DNA from: Phaseolus vulgaris
Taxonomy: Eukaryota > Streptophyta > Magnoliopsida > Fabales > Fabaceae
Direction: 5' to 3'
Assembly (NCBI RefSeq): GCF_000499845.2
Contig: NC_023758.2
Location: forward strand, 20,350,034 to 20,414,033
Length of the DNA: 64,000 nt
Positions 35,866 through 46,398 of this stretch are shown piece by piece; the stretch's first letter is position 1, and each line of letters starts with the position of its first letter. Under the pieces are notes generated by a model. The model did not search any database and was not told where the DNA came from. It worked only from the letters and a program-made list of their open reading frames with translations. Made by a program: the position numbers and the translations under genes.

Positions 35866-35874
35866 AAATTTTAA

Positions 35875-36652
35875 CTATTATCATTTCATATTTAGAACAA
35901 AAGCTATTTACAAATGCATTATCTACACTTAATAGGGAAAACATAAAATTTGCACCTGCTACTTTGTATACAATGATAAAAAGGTGGAAAAAACTTTCTT
36001 TTCATGTTAGTTAAAACTTTGTTAATGAATTTTTTGTTGAACAGTTCTTAAATATAACAATAGTCTACATCTATGTTCTTGGACCTTTCATGGAGACAGG
36101 AATGGTGGACAACCATAAAGCTTAGATGTTGTAAGAGGTATTGTAAATCACCTAGCACCTTCAATTTGATCAAGTTTTGTAAGAGGTCTATAGTTTCCGT
36201 GTTCTCGTCAAACTGGAGGTCGAAAGCTTGGAAGTGATCTCCAAGACGAATCTTTTGTAACTGCGGCTTTTCAATGCTTAGAGGTCACAATAAGATAAGG
36301 GGAGTTCCACATGTTAACAATACTCTAACGATCAAGTTAGTGAAAGCATAAAATATCAATGTAGTATGTATTTCATAGAATAATACTTCTCCTTTCTTTT
36401 TGGGGTTGTCCTCTATTTAAATTGAGTTTTTCATCAGAATAATATCACAACGTATTTCAATAATAACAATCACATCTTTTATCTTCAGAATAATATTACA
36501 ATAGATTTAAATAATAACAATCATATCTTTTATTTTATCTTCAGAATAATATCACCAGATTAAATAATAACAATCATATATTTTATCTTCATAATAACAA
36601 TCATATATTTTATCTTCATGCATCAATTTATGAGTTTATAAGGAATAAAAAG
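35875..36652. other. Spacer with a minisatellite and an LTR fragment
   Basis: No gene seen. A short segment near 36316-36340 (CTCTAACGATCAAGTTAGTG) matches the reverse U5 of the LTR at 16148-16824. From about 36430 to 36625 a unit with TTTTATCTTCAGAATAATATC and AATAATAACAATCATATC recurs four times with drift. Confidence 0.6.
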
Positions 36653-37336
36653 TGTTCCTGCTAGGGAGATGAGACTTAAAGAACTATTGATTGGCTTTGT
36701 CTTCTTCCCTTGTATCGGTCATTCAATCCACACTTCAGCTTACTCCTTCAGTCTTCGTACTATTCTTTTAGGTCTCGATCGCCTAGTCGCCCAGTCTCCG
36801 GGGAGAATGCCTAATAAGGGGTACCTACTGAAGGCACTCCGACGCTCAAGTCAACAAAGGGCGTTCAACACTTGGTTATCAGAGAACAGTAATTAATGAC
36901 ATACCTTCTTCTTGGAATGTGCACTATTTATATTATTTTAATGGGCTTACCTTGTTGGCTGGATTAGTGAAGTGGACCTTGCTTAGAGGTGTATTATCAA
37001 GCTCTTAATGGTGGTTTAGCTTTACTGACCTTAATTGAGCGTTAATGAACCGAGGGTGTCGATCGTCCTGTTCGGACGTGCATAATTCGGTCGGCCCATC
37101 GCATGAGCTGAGGTATGGAGTTGGTCGTTCGGCCTAAACCAGTACAAAAAAATCTGAATAAAAAATCTTTATCAATCATTATTTCATTAGTTTTTTCCTA
37201 TCTCCATGTAACTAAAAGACATAGAATCTCTTATATCTTGCCAAAACGTAACAACCATTTTCCCGATTACCTCACATCGGTTTATATCTGATTAATATCA
37301 TATTGGTCATATTACTGATATAACCGGGACAGTACA
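36653..37336 (-). mobile_element. Tat-like 3' LTR, reverse orientation
   Basis: On the minus strand it starts TGTACTGTCCCGG (37336) and ends ...GCAGGAACA (36653), 684 bp. The segment GACTTGAGCGTCGGAGTGC in its U5 matches that of the intact Tat element. The purine-rich CTAGGAGGTTG just before the start (37347-37337) fits a polypurine tract. The tandem repeats at 37760-38300 lie on its internal side, as in the intact element. Confidence 0.65.
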
Positions 37337-37759
37337 CAACCTCCTAGCCTTGAGCCGAGCGAGTGAGGAGATGAGGCTATAGTCAATGTTCACATGAAAA
37401 AACCCTTTGCAACGGAAGCAATTTTGCATGTGGCTCAAGGCAAGATGTGGGTTTGTCAATTATTAATGCGGTCTGATCGTAGTCGTCAACCAAGTTGTTT
37501 ATTATGCTTATGCCAAGCTTTCATCAAACTTTCATTAAGTTTTTACTCCCTTCAAAGGGATTACATTCAAATGGTTGGGTGGAGCTTAATTGATATCTTG
37601 TTAAATAAACTTGACCTAAAGCATTAATCAAATAGATCCATTGTGAATTATCAGAGTAAATTTGTTATAGAAGTTATTGCCCATATATTGGTTGGCTGAA
37701 GTAGTCTGACTGTGGTTATCGTCATCCAAGAATATCTGACTGTGGAAGTTGTTAGTCAA
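37337..37759 (-). other. Internal remnant of the reverse Tat-like element
   Basis: Sequence between the LTR and the tandem repeats. A plus-strand open frame at 37394-37627 is not recognised and lies antisense to the inferred element, so I do not call a gene. Confidence 0.4.
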
Positions 37760-38300
37760 GTTGGTCTGATCATAGGATTCAGTCAAATTCACTCATAGAA
37801 GTCGTCGACCAAATTGGTCCGATCATAGGATTTGGCTAAGTTGGTCCACTAACTGTGACAACCGAGTTGGTTCGATCTTAGGATTCAGCCAAGTCGGTCT
37901 GTTTGTAGAAACTGTTGACGGCCGAGTTGGTTCGATCTTAGGATTCGACCAAGTAAGTTCATTTGTACAAACTGTGACCGTCGAGTTGATTCGATCTTAG
38001 GATTCAACCAAGTTGGTCTGTTTGTAGAAATTGTTGACGACCGAGTTGATCCGATCTTAAAATTCGGCCAAGTCGGTCTGTTTGTAGAAACCCTGACGAC
38101 TGAGTTGGTTCGATCTTAGGATTTGGCCAAATCGATCTGTTTGTAGAAATCGTGACGGTCGAGTTGGTCCGATCATAAGATTCAACGAAGTGGGTCTGTT
38201 TGTAGAAACCGTTGACAATCGAGTTGGTCCGATCTTAAGATTCAATCAAGTCGGGTGGGTTGTAGAAACTGTTGAGGGTCGTTGGTCCGATCTTATAAAA
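37760..38300 (-). repeat. About ten tandem copies of a ~60-bp unit
   Basis: Copies with the core GAGTTGGTTCGATCTTAGGATTC and GTCTGTTTGTAGAAA recur every 60 bases or so (for example near 37869, 37930, 37990, 38050, 38110, 38170, 38230). The unit is unrelated in sequence to the 91-bp unit of the intact Tat element but occupies the same position relative to an LTR. Confidence 0.8.
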
Positions 38301-38374
38301 TAACTGAACATAAACTTCTAACTGAGAATTTTTAGTCGATATGCTTCATTGCCCAACACTCAAAGCCGGGTCCT

Positions 38375-39035
38375 CTCAGAGAAGCAGAGAAGCAGTAACC
38401 ACTAGACCATACAAGTTCTTTGGTCATATTGCGATTTTTATTATACTTATTATTATTAATATAATTTATACTTATTATTATTAATATAATTTATACTTAT
38501 TATTATTAATATAATTTATACTTATTATTATTAATATAATTAATAATAATAATAATAAAAATAAAAATTATTATAAAAATTATTATAAAAAATATATTAA
38601 TAATAATTATAATAATTATATTAATAATAATAATAATAAAAACTATATTAATAATAATAATAAATTATATTAATAATAATAATAATATAAATCATATTAA
38701 TAATAATAATATAAATTATATTAATAATAATATAAATTATAATAATAATAATTATATAAATTATATTCATATTATTAGTATTATATTCATATTAATATTA
38801 TTAATACTATTAATATTATTCATATTATTAATACTATTAATATTATTAATACTATTAATATTATTCATATTATTAATACTATTAATATTATTAATAATAT
38901 TCATATTATTCATACTATTCATATTATTAATATTATTAATAATAATAAGTATAATAAAAATTATAATAATACTAAAGAATTTGTTTGGTGTAGTGGTTAA
39001 AGTTTCTTGAGTTACTGAGAGAACTTGAGTTTAAA
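38375..39035. repeat. AT palindrome flanked by divergent tRNA-like heads
   Basis: The left edge, read on the minus strand, has TATGGTCTAGTGGTTACTG. The right edge, read on the plus strand, has TTTGGTGTAGTGGTTAAAG, then GAGTTTAAATCTCATCC. Both resemble the A and B boxes of tRNA-derived sequences. Between them lie over 500 bases of TTA/TAA/ATT repeats that are themselves inverted (TTTTTATTATACTTATTATT at the left, its complement at 38937-38960). Confidence 0.6.
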
Positions 39036-39082
39036 TCTCATCCAATACTAATTTTATTTTAATTTCCACCCCAATACCCGAG

Positions 39083-40273
39083 CGTTGACGAAGTCAAGGT
39101 CAAAGTCAGCGTCAAGGTCAAAGTCAACGTCGAGGTCAAAGTCAACGCAAGGCGTCGCCCAGGTGGGGGTGACGCCAAGCGCAGGCGTCGCCAAGATAAG
39201 GCGTCGCCTAGCAGGGCGTCACCAAGATAAGGCGTCGCCTAGCAGGGCGTCGCCAAGGTGGAATGACACAAAAGCAAGGTGACCACAGCGCCACTCCCCG
39301 AAAGACCATGGAGGGGGCGACGCCGTGGGAAGGCCTCAGACCCCTGATAACCAGGGAATAGTGATAAAGAGAAGGAAAATGTGGCTTCAAGGCCATAGTA
39401 ATAGCACCAGTGTAGGGCAGCCTGACTCGTGAAGTACCCCCCTGCCGCCCCAGAGACGCCCTCGGGACAGATACGACTCAAGGGGAGGGTCAAGCCCAGG
39501 GTAGCCAGGCGCAGGGTACGAGAGGAAGGCAGATACGCTCTCAAAGTGAGTGACTAGATGATTGGGGGCATGAGTTGGCACCCAAAAAAGTCACCCCTCG
39601 CGCACTAGCACTCCCAAGCAGGAGGACTCACACGTAGAAACGTCCCCAGATGGGCAGAAACGCCCCCAGAAGGGGTCGTGGCGCTGTGAGGTCCTCCACG
39701 TGTACGACAGCCAGGTCAGAATAGAAACACCCTCTAGTCAGGTACCAGGTAATTAAAGTCATTTAATACAGTTTTCCGTTTCGAGCGTTTAAGGTACTAT
39801 AAATGCTTTCGAACGTTTCGAACGTTTCGAACGTCTTAAATGCGTTGAGCGTTTTTATAATTAAATGCGCTTTAAGGCGCTTTGAATGCGGGAAGAGCTT
39901 AAATAGCGCTTTGAATGTTGGGAACGGGGTTCGAACTTTTGGCAAATTTCCCAGAAACTCTCTAGTTGCTTGCTCGAGCCTTGAGGTTACGCATAAGGGA
40001 CTAGGGAAAGTTTTTGCTAGAAGGAGAAATATACACTAGACACAGTTTCCTTCTTTACCACCTTCCGAGTGCCATACGCGGTGCTCCGATACGGAGGTGC
40101 ATAGTTTTTTGGTGTTTCTTGCTGGCTGACTTGAGCGTCGGAGTGCAAACGGCCGCTAGGGCGCCCTTTTGTCCTTCTTTGCAGGAATCCACAGGTAACC
40201 AGTGGGAAGGAGTCCCTAGCTGACGGTTGAGGTCGCGCACGAAGACGTCCCAAGCCAACCGGACGGAACACAC
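39083..40273 (+). mobile_element. GC-rich gypsy-type LTR, boundaries approximate
   Basis: The left part is built of short repeats: AAGTCAACGTCGAGGTC types (39085-39150) and GGCGTCGCC types (39150-39260). A TATA-like ACTATAAATG at 39793 and repeats of GAACGTTTC and GCGCTTT follow. The U5-like part has GACTTGAGCGTCGGAGTGC (40128-40146), shared with the Tat LTRs. The end near 40273 (CGGAACA) is a guess. No target duplication or partner LTR found. Confidence 0.5.
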
Positions 40274-40679
40274 TTCATAGTGCGAGAGTTACATACGGAT
40301 ATTTCTAGGACATTTATTCTTAGTTTGTTTCCATGGTTTCTTCTTATAAACACCACTGGAAGATGCACCTATGAAAAAATGATGTGATCCATGAAAAGTT
40401 TCCTTATCTTCTTTCGGATATTATTCTTTATCATGGATTTAATTGAGTTTCTTATCAATAAATCTAAGGATTTCTCACTAATAATAGATTAGGATAAAAG
40501 TTTTCTCAAAATTGAGTTCTCAATTATTAGACCATCTATTCTTTGATCATTAGATGGTTCAATGGGTTTTTTACCTGTTTTCTCTTTAAGTAAAAGCAGT
40601 TCTTTTTTAGCCTTTTCCAACTTTATGTCTTGATTTTCAAAGGTCTGTTTCAAATCTTTATTCTCTTCCTATAACCACT
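40274..40679 (-). other. Unassigned retroelement-like stretch
   Basis: Read on the minus strand, a Lys/Glu-rich helical reading (ENKDLKQTFENQDIKLEKAK) occurs around 40665-40560, reminiscent of the coiled part of the neighbouring gag. No complete gene. Confidence 0.35.
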
Positions 40680-41255
40680 GTCCAGGTACCACAACTGCAT
40701 GCTTTCCATCAAATTTCCCTACAAAGGACAAATTCAAGTACCAAGATTTGGTCCCCTTACAAAAGTGGGTCCTTTTGTATTACATTTATCAGTGGGAACT
40801 TCAGAATCTTTGGGAATCCATCTCATAATACCTTTAGGAACAAAATATTTCCTAATTTTACAGAATCCAACAGAATGATCTCTCTTCATGCAATAAAAGC
40901 ATGTAACTAATAATTGTTTCGATTTTTCAATCGGTTGTTTTTCTGACAGTTTTGAGAAAGACTTTAAAAACTTATTCTGCTTGCTCTGTGGATTAAAACC
41001 TAAACCTGCTTTTCCAAAATCACAAATTTGATATGCCAAGACATTTTCAAAGTTGGATTTACCCTTTGAAAGCTTATCAACAGTTTTCACAAGGTAGTGA
41101 ACCTTCTTTTCAAGAGATTCACAATTTTCAAAAACAAGAGAGTCACACTTGCAAGAAGAGTTTTCGTAAAGCATTTCAAGATTTTCAAAATCAGTTTTTG
41201 AATTCTCCAACTCTTCTTCTAATGCCTTGTCTCAATTTTCAAGCCAGTTGTTCAA
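40680..41255 (-). pseudogene. Copia gag/protease fragment, reverse orientation
   Basis: The minus-strand frame 41210-40734 (MENSKTDFENLEMLYENSS...) matches the second half of the gag at 4690-5204, including CFYCMKRDHSVGFC and the TKGPTFVRGPNL segment. After two stops the reading continues to WYLDSG near 40690, the aspartic protease start of copia elements. The upstream end joins unrelated sequence near 41255. Confidence 0.7.
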
Positions 41256-41445
41256 CCCTTTCAATCACAAACCTATCGTGCTCCCTCCCGAAAATGTGAA
41301 ACTTCTCGTCGGACTCGCCTTCTTTGTACGCCTTAAAGGAGGTGATTTGAGAGGTTTCTGTGGAAAGGCTATCAGGAGCCCAGTAGTATAACGATCTATA
41401 GTCGACAAAGGGAGGTGGGTTCAATGTAGTTTTGGTTCTAGCCAT
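41239..41445 (-). pseudogene. N-terminal fragment of a gypsy-associated plant ORF
   Basis: ATG 41445 begins MARTKTTLNPPPFVDYRSLY and proceeds to FGREHDRFVIERV, where it runs into the copia gag fragment. I associate this start with the 'putative gypsy type transposon' (PF04195-like) ORFs of legumes, from memory only. It is cut after about 65 residues. The upstream 400 bases (41446-41880) look like its leader. Confidence 0.35.
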
Positions 41446-41987
41446 CTCGAAAGGAAAAAGTAAGGAAGGAGAGGAGAAAAAGAAGAAGAAAAAAACGAAG
41501 GTTTAGAGGAGGAAGATTGTGTGACTCAGCAAATCCAGAAAAACAGAGATGCAAAAACAAAGAACATAAGTCATAAAGTGCAGAAAACATAAACAGTCCC
41601 AGAACAGTTATAGCATGTTATGAACATCGAAACCATAAAGTAGGGATGATCATAAAGCAAAGAACATACCTTTGAGCAATTAGGTTTCGAAGGTTGAAAT
41701 GGTCGAGGAAGAAGAGAAAGCGTTTTTGAGAGAAGAAAATGCTCGAGAAATGATGAGGAGAAGTAATGAAACAGTGGAGGAGCGTAGGGGTTTGAAGGGT
41801 TAATGAATACAAAGAAGTGCAAGCGACAACGAGCCTCAACCGTTGATCTTGCCACGTGTACGCTAATTGAAAAAGTATGGTGAGACGTCACTTCGGTGCA
41901 CTATTTACGTCCTGTCACCCTAAAGTGCCACATAGGTCACCGTAGGCGATCACTTAGCCTCTTCGCTGAAACAAGTTACAGTTCGAG

Positions 41988-42707
41988 CCTGGGGGGCTTG
42001 TGTACTGGCCAAACCTTGGTCATCAGCACCAGAGGAAGACATCGGACATCGGTGGGCCACGTAAGTTGGGCCCCACAAATAGTATGAGTTAACACCCAGA
42101 TACTAGAAAGACCTAAGTCACGAGAGGATCATGCATGGGGTTTGTATAGTACATTTGGGTACGACACAACAAGTGTTCCCTAGAGGCGCTAAGGCCCACG
42201 AGGGTTAGGGTCTCCAGGGAAAGACTGCATGCATGGCACGTGAATAATTAGGGCACCCACAGAACAGTTAACGTTGTAGCGCTGGTACATGAGTAGGTAC
42301 CCTGGCGGCTATGCTGTTAGAAAGATTGCACTCCATAAGAGGCAAGTCTTGTGTCGCGGCTGCGCTAAGCTTGAGCAACGCCTCACAGGATGTCTCACTA
42401 GTGAACCCTAATTCCACTTAAGGAAAGACCCTTGAGGGATAGGGAAGTTGATTTAATTCAACCTATATAAAGGGTGGTAAGAACCCTAGAAAAGGTAAGT
42501 CATTCTAAGACTGAAACTGCTTTACACACTTATTGTTTCTTAGCCCAGTACTGACTTGATCATCGAAGTGCAATCGACAGGTAGGGCCCCCTCTGTTTCA
42601 ACGAAGCCACTCTCAGCTACCAAAGAGAGAGCGTAAACCACCAGGAGATAAGAGGAGCCACCATTTGCCTTTGAAGTCAACGGCGACTGAGTCAACCGGC
42701 GAGAACA
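41988..42707 (+). mobile_element. Polypurine tract and 3' LTR of a gypsy-type element
   Basis: CCTGGGGGGCTTG (41988-42000) precedes TGTACTGGCC (42001). The LTR has a TATA-like CTATATAAAGGG near 42463 and a U5 with CAGTACTGACTTGATCATCG then GTGCAATCGACAGG, ending near GAGAACA (42707). It aligns with the reverse LTR at 16148-16824. About 100 bases of internal sequence precede the PPT. No coding part remains. Confidence 0.65.
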
Positions 42708-43621
42708 ATGTGTCTTTGGGTCCGATTATCCATTGTACTTTTCAACACATAACCACTTCCATTTTTTCGGGGAGAAGCCCCACTCGGGGAGATGAGTCAA
42801 AGCTTTCTCTTATATACGATACTTACCAAAGAGAAGAGATCGCATTCTGACAGGGAGCACACGAAGCAAAGGAAAGACTGGCCTGCGTAGTATTAGATAG
42901 AGGTATTACCAGGCACACCTCGGGCTTTCATGACTTCAAACGTGAAGGGGTGAAAACCAACCGAGTTGGCTCATATTTTTGCATTCAACAGGAAAGTCGA
43001 CACAACTTTAAAGGGTATTTACTAATCACATACTCGCAATTCCCTATGTGTGGCGGACCCTTGAATTTGGCCTACTAGTTGTGCTAAGTTGACAGTTTTG
43101 TCAAGAGCTTGGGACTGAATTTCAATATGAATTCATTGTGTCCGTGACTCGCAGGTACCATCTATGGTCGAGTAACCTGCACCAGTCGACCTATATCCTC
43201 GACAAGTTTAGTGTGGATAACGAGAGGAGACTCAACAACCTATTTTATTTGTTGTGGTTGCAAATTTTGTTTGGACCAATGTGTGGTCCGATCTTTGTGT
43301 ATTATGGTGAGTTGCTCGTGGAGAGCTTGCATGTCATTATGGTGGGCTTTCACAATGTTAATTCCGTAAAAATTTTGGGTCCTTGTCAAACTTATATTAC
43401 ATGCCATCAATTGTTGAACAAGGTTGCTTTGATGATTTCCAAATCAAGCTTGAAAACTTGAAGAATCTGTTGTTGTGTTTGTAGTTAGGTAGTTTTTGAA
43501 TTGTTAATTTGCACTTTGTTATGATCTAAGTTCATATAATTTGAAATCTCTTTTGAAAGTTTTGTTTTTCAAAATTGTGTTAATTTTAGTTAGTTGCTTT
43601 GTGTTTTAAATCAGTTAAAAA
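42708..43621. other. Stretch without a recognisable gene
   Basis: Moderate GC in the first half. An open frame at 43138-43461 on the plus strand matches nothing I know and starts without context. Probably retroelement debris. Confidence 0.4.
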
Positions 43622-44729
43622 TGTTAGAATATATGGCCTTAAACGAGAGGGGGGGGTGTGAATTGTTTAAGGGGGATTTTTTGAAAACTTTTAAACTTAG
43701 AATAAAACTTCTTTGAAAGAACCTTGATCACAGATTCGGTTTTTCCAAAACAAATAACAAAAGCACAAAGCTGGAAAAACAATCGGTTGTTTATACTAGT
43801 TCCAAAATATCAAACTGAATTAAAAAGATAGGGATAGAGAAATTGTACACAGTTGTTTATACTGGTTCACTCCAAACAAGAGCTACGTCCAATCTTCTCA
43901 GAAACCCTAAGGATATCCACTAAGCAATCACCACTTGATCACTTACACCACAACCAAGAGAATGACCTTGAACACCTCAAGAAACACACTCTCCTTGGCC
44001 AACACTAAGATTGCTGATCTTGAACACCTCAAGAACACACAACCAATCTCAGCAACACACACAAACGAATTGTTCAGTAGTTTTCACAGATTACACTTGT
44101 TACAGATGGAAATCTGAAATCAATACAAGAGAATCCTATTCAGCACCTTGATCAATCTCTCAACTCTTTTGCAATCTCAGAATACTTTGAAAAACTCTTC
44201 TTAGATTTAAAACTTTGTTTCAAGATTCTTAATATATCAAAAACTGTTTTTCAGAATATATCTAAGAATATAGTTTGTTATCAAATCTTAACAAACTCTT
44301 AATTGCATTTAAAATAGATTGGTCAAAGCATTTAATGACTGGAGCGTATTCAGTTAAACCATTTAAAGCTCAGTCAAAGAAAACAGTTTTTCTGTTATGG
44401 TTTTAAAACAAACAATCGATTGTTTCTTCGAATCAATCGGTTGTTTTGTTACTTAACAAAAACACCATTCAAAAACAGTTTTCAAACTTTCTCAAAACAC
44501 CTAAGTGTAAACAATCGGTTGTTTCGACAAAACAATCGGTTGTTTCAACTTAGTTTGAAAAACATTTTGCTTTGTTAAAATTGAGATACTAATTGCTTTG
44601 AGATTTAATCTAAGTATTGATTACAACATTGAACTACCCAGAACAAGGCTAAAACCAGCACAACAGCATCAAGCAAAGCAGAGGCTTCATCATCCTTCAA
44701 AGGATTTGGATTCTTCAAAACATTGAACA
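43622..44729 (-). mobile_element. LTR of the 1294-8493 type family, reverse orientation
   Basis: On the minus strand it starts TGTTCAATGTTTTGAAG (44729) and ends ...TTTAAGGCCATATATTCTAACA (43622). The end, with CACCCCCCCCTCTCG just before, mirrors the ends of the LTRs at 2443 and 45632. It carries several AACAATCGGTTGTTT motifs (for example 44413-44460, 44510-44550). Flanking 5-mers do not match. Confidence 0.65.
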
Positions 44730-44755
44730 CCACTTGGTTCAACAAAAAAAACTTT

Positions 44756-45632
44756 TGTTCAAAGTCTGGTAACTACAAGTTTTTCAATAGGTTGATTTAT
44801 TGCGACAACCGATTGAATTACACTTAAGGTTTTTAAAAGGATTTAAAAATGATTTGTTTTCTTTTGTCTTTTTTTAAAAACAAAAACATTCAGTTATTTC
44901 GATAAATGAATTGACTTTTTATGTTCAGTTTTTAACAGAAAAAGAAAACAATTAATTTGTTTGAAAAATCAATCAAGTGTTTTTAACATAATTCTTTTAT
45001 GATTTTCAAACTGTTTTTAAATGGTTTTAACAAATTTCATTTAATGATCAAACAATTTTAACCACTTTTTAAAGTCTATATAAAGACTGGTTTATGATCA
45101 TTTCAAAAAGAAGACAAGAGTTTTGATAAAAACGTTTTCAAGAGAAGATCAAAGAGCTTTGTTAATCATTCTCGGAGTCCTGGATCATTGCTTTTGTGTG
45201 AAGTAGGAATCTAGGTTTCCTGTTCTATTATTCTTCAGCTTTGTAAAGCCCAAGTGTACTCTAATTCTTTCTTTCAATTTTTGTATTGTGTGAAAAAGAG
45301 TTTCAGATAGTGTTTATGGAAACTGTGGTTTTGTTGAGAGTGTTGTGTGTTCTTGAGGGATTCAAGATCACACTCTTGGTTGTGGTTTGTAATCTGGTTT
45401 TGATTACTTAATGAATTCTCAGTGATAAACTGAGGACTGGATGTAGCTCTTGGTTAAGAGTGAACCAATATAAAATCTCTCTGTGTGAATCTCTCTTTCC
45501 CTTATGATAAACTGTTATATAAATTGTTTTGTGTATTCTACTGCATTAAATTGTTTTCAATCTTCTTCCCGTTTTTTCGAAAATCTTGCGAAAACAATTC
45601 ACCCCCTCTTATTTCAGTCATACATTCTAACA
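44756..45632 (+). mobile_element. LTR of the same family, forward orientation
   Basis: Starts near TGTTCAAAGTCTGG (44756) and ends CATACATTCTAACA (45632) after the CACCCCCTCTT run. Shared features include GAGGACTGGATGTAGCTC and AGTGAACCAATATAAAATC as in the 1294-8493 LTRs, and a TATA-like TCTATATAAAGACTGG near 45076. It lies head to head with the LTR at 43622-44729, with 26 bp between the two starts. Confidence 0.6.
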
Positions 45633-46398
45633 TCAATGATGTTTTGGACATTTATTTCATTCTTCTCAAAATATGATTATGTTAACGCTATAGTATGACT
45701 TTTGGTGAGTACCATAAGAGTTGTGGTCTTAGAATAACTTTATTCATACCTTGGGGTGGACGCTAAATGTTCTTACTAAAACTAAGTCGGAACTGTCCAA
45801 TGTAGATAGAGAGAGGCTTTGAGAAAATTGGGATTTGATGGAGTTGAATCCTTTTAAAATGATTGTCGAGCTTTGTTGATTGGTTCATATGTAAAAGATT
45901 TTTCGAAGCTTAAATTAATTAAGAGTTAAAAAAATATTTAAGAAGTATTTAATGAATAAAAATGAGATTGCGTATTTTCTAAAAAGGAAAACTATATTTA
46001 TAGAATTTTAAAACTAGATTAATCAATGTCCAAATATAAGTCGTTAAATAAGGTATTGAGTGGTTGAATACAAATTTCAATAAAATGTTTAAAATTTGTA
46101 ATTTTAAAACATATATAATCTAGATGCCGAAATATAGCTTTTAAAAGTTTTAACAAACGTCTTCCACGTCTCTTTGGTATTTGTGATGAGAAAAAGTGGA
46201 AAAAGTCACTTGAAACCTCAGCAATCCTTTATCAATGTTTGTTATTTGGGTTCTACTCACTTACAAGATGTATTGCTTCTCTTAGTCTCATATCAGAATT
46301 CTAATTTTCTTTATTTGATCAAGTACATACCAAGGGCTAAGCCTCTAAGAATAGTAGAAACTGGAAAAAGGAAGGTTTTTCTTCAAGTAGAAGAATAG
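45633..46398. other. Stretch without a recognisable gene
   Basis: AT-rich; no coding pattern supported. The right end probably holds the 3' UTR of the coiled-coil gene. Confidence 0.5.

Noticed and set aside
38990..39055. A functional tRNA gene
   Set aside because: A- and B-box-like motifs are present, but no acceptor-stem pairing or anticodon arm could be made; a tRNA-derived repeat head is more likely.
43138..43461. 107-codon plus-strand frame
   Set aside because: No recognised pattern, no promoter or splice context, surrounded by retroelement debris.
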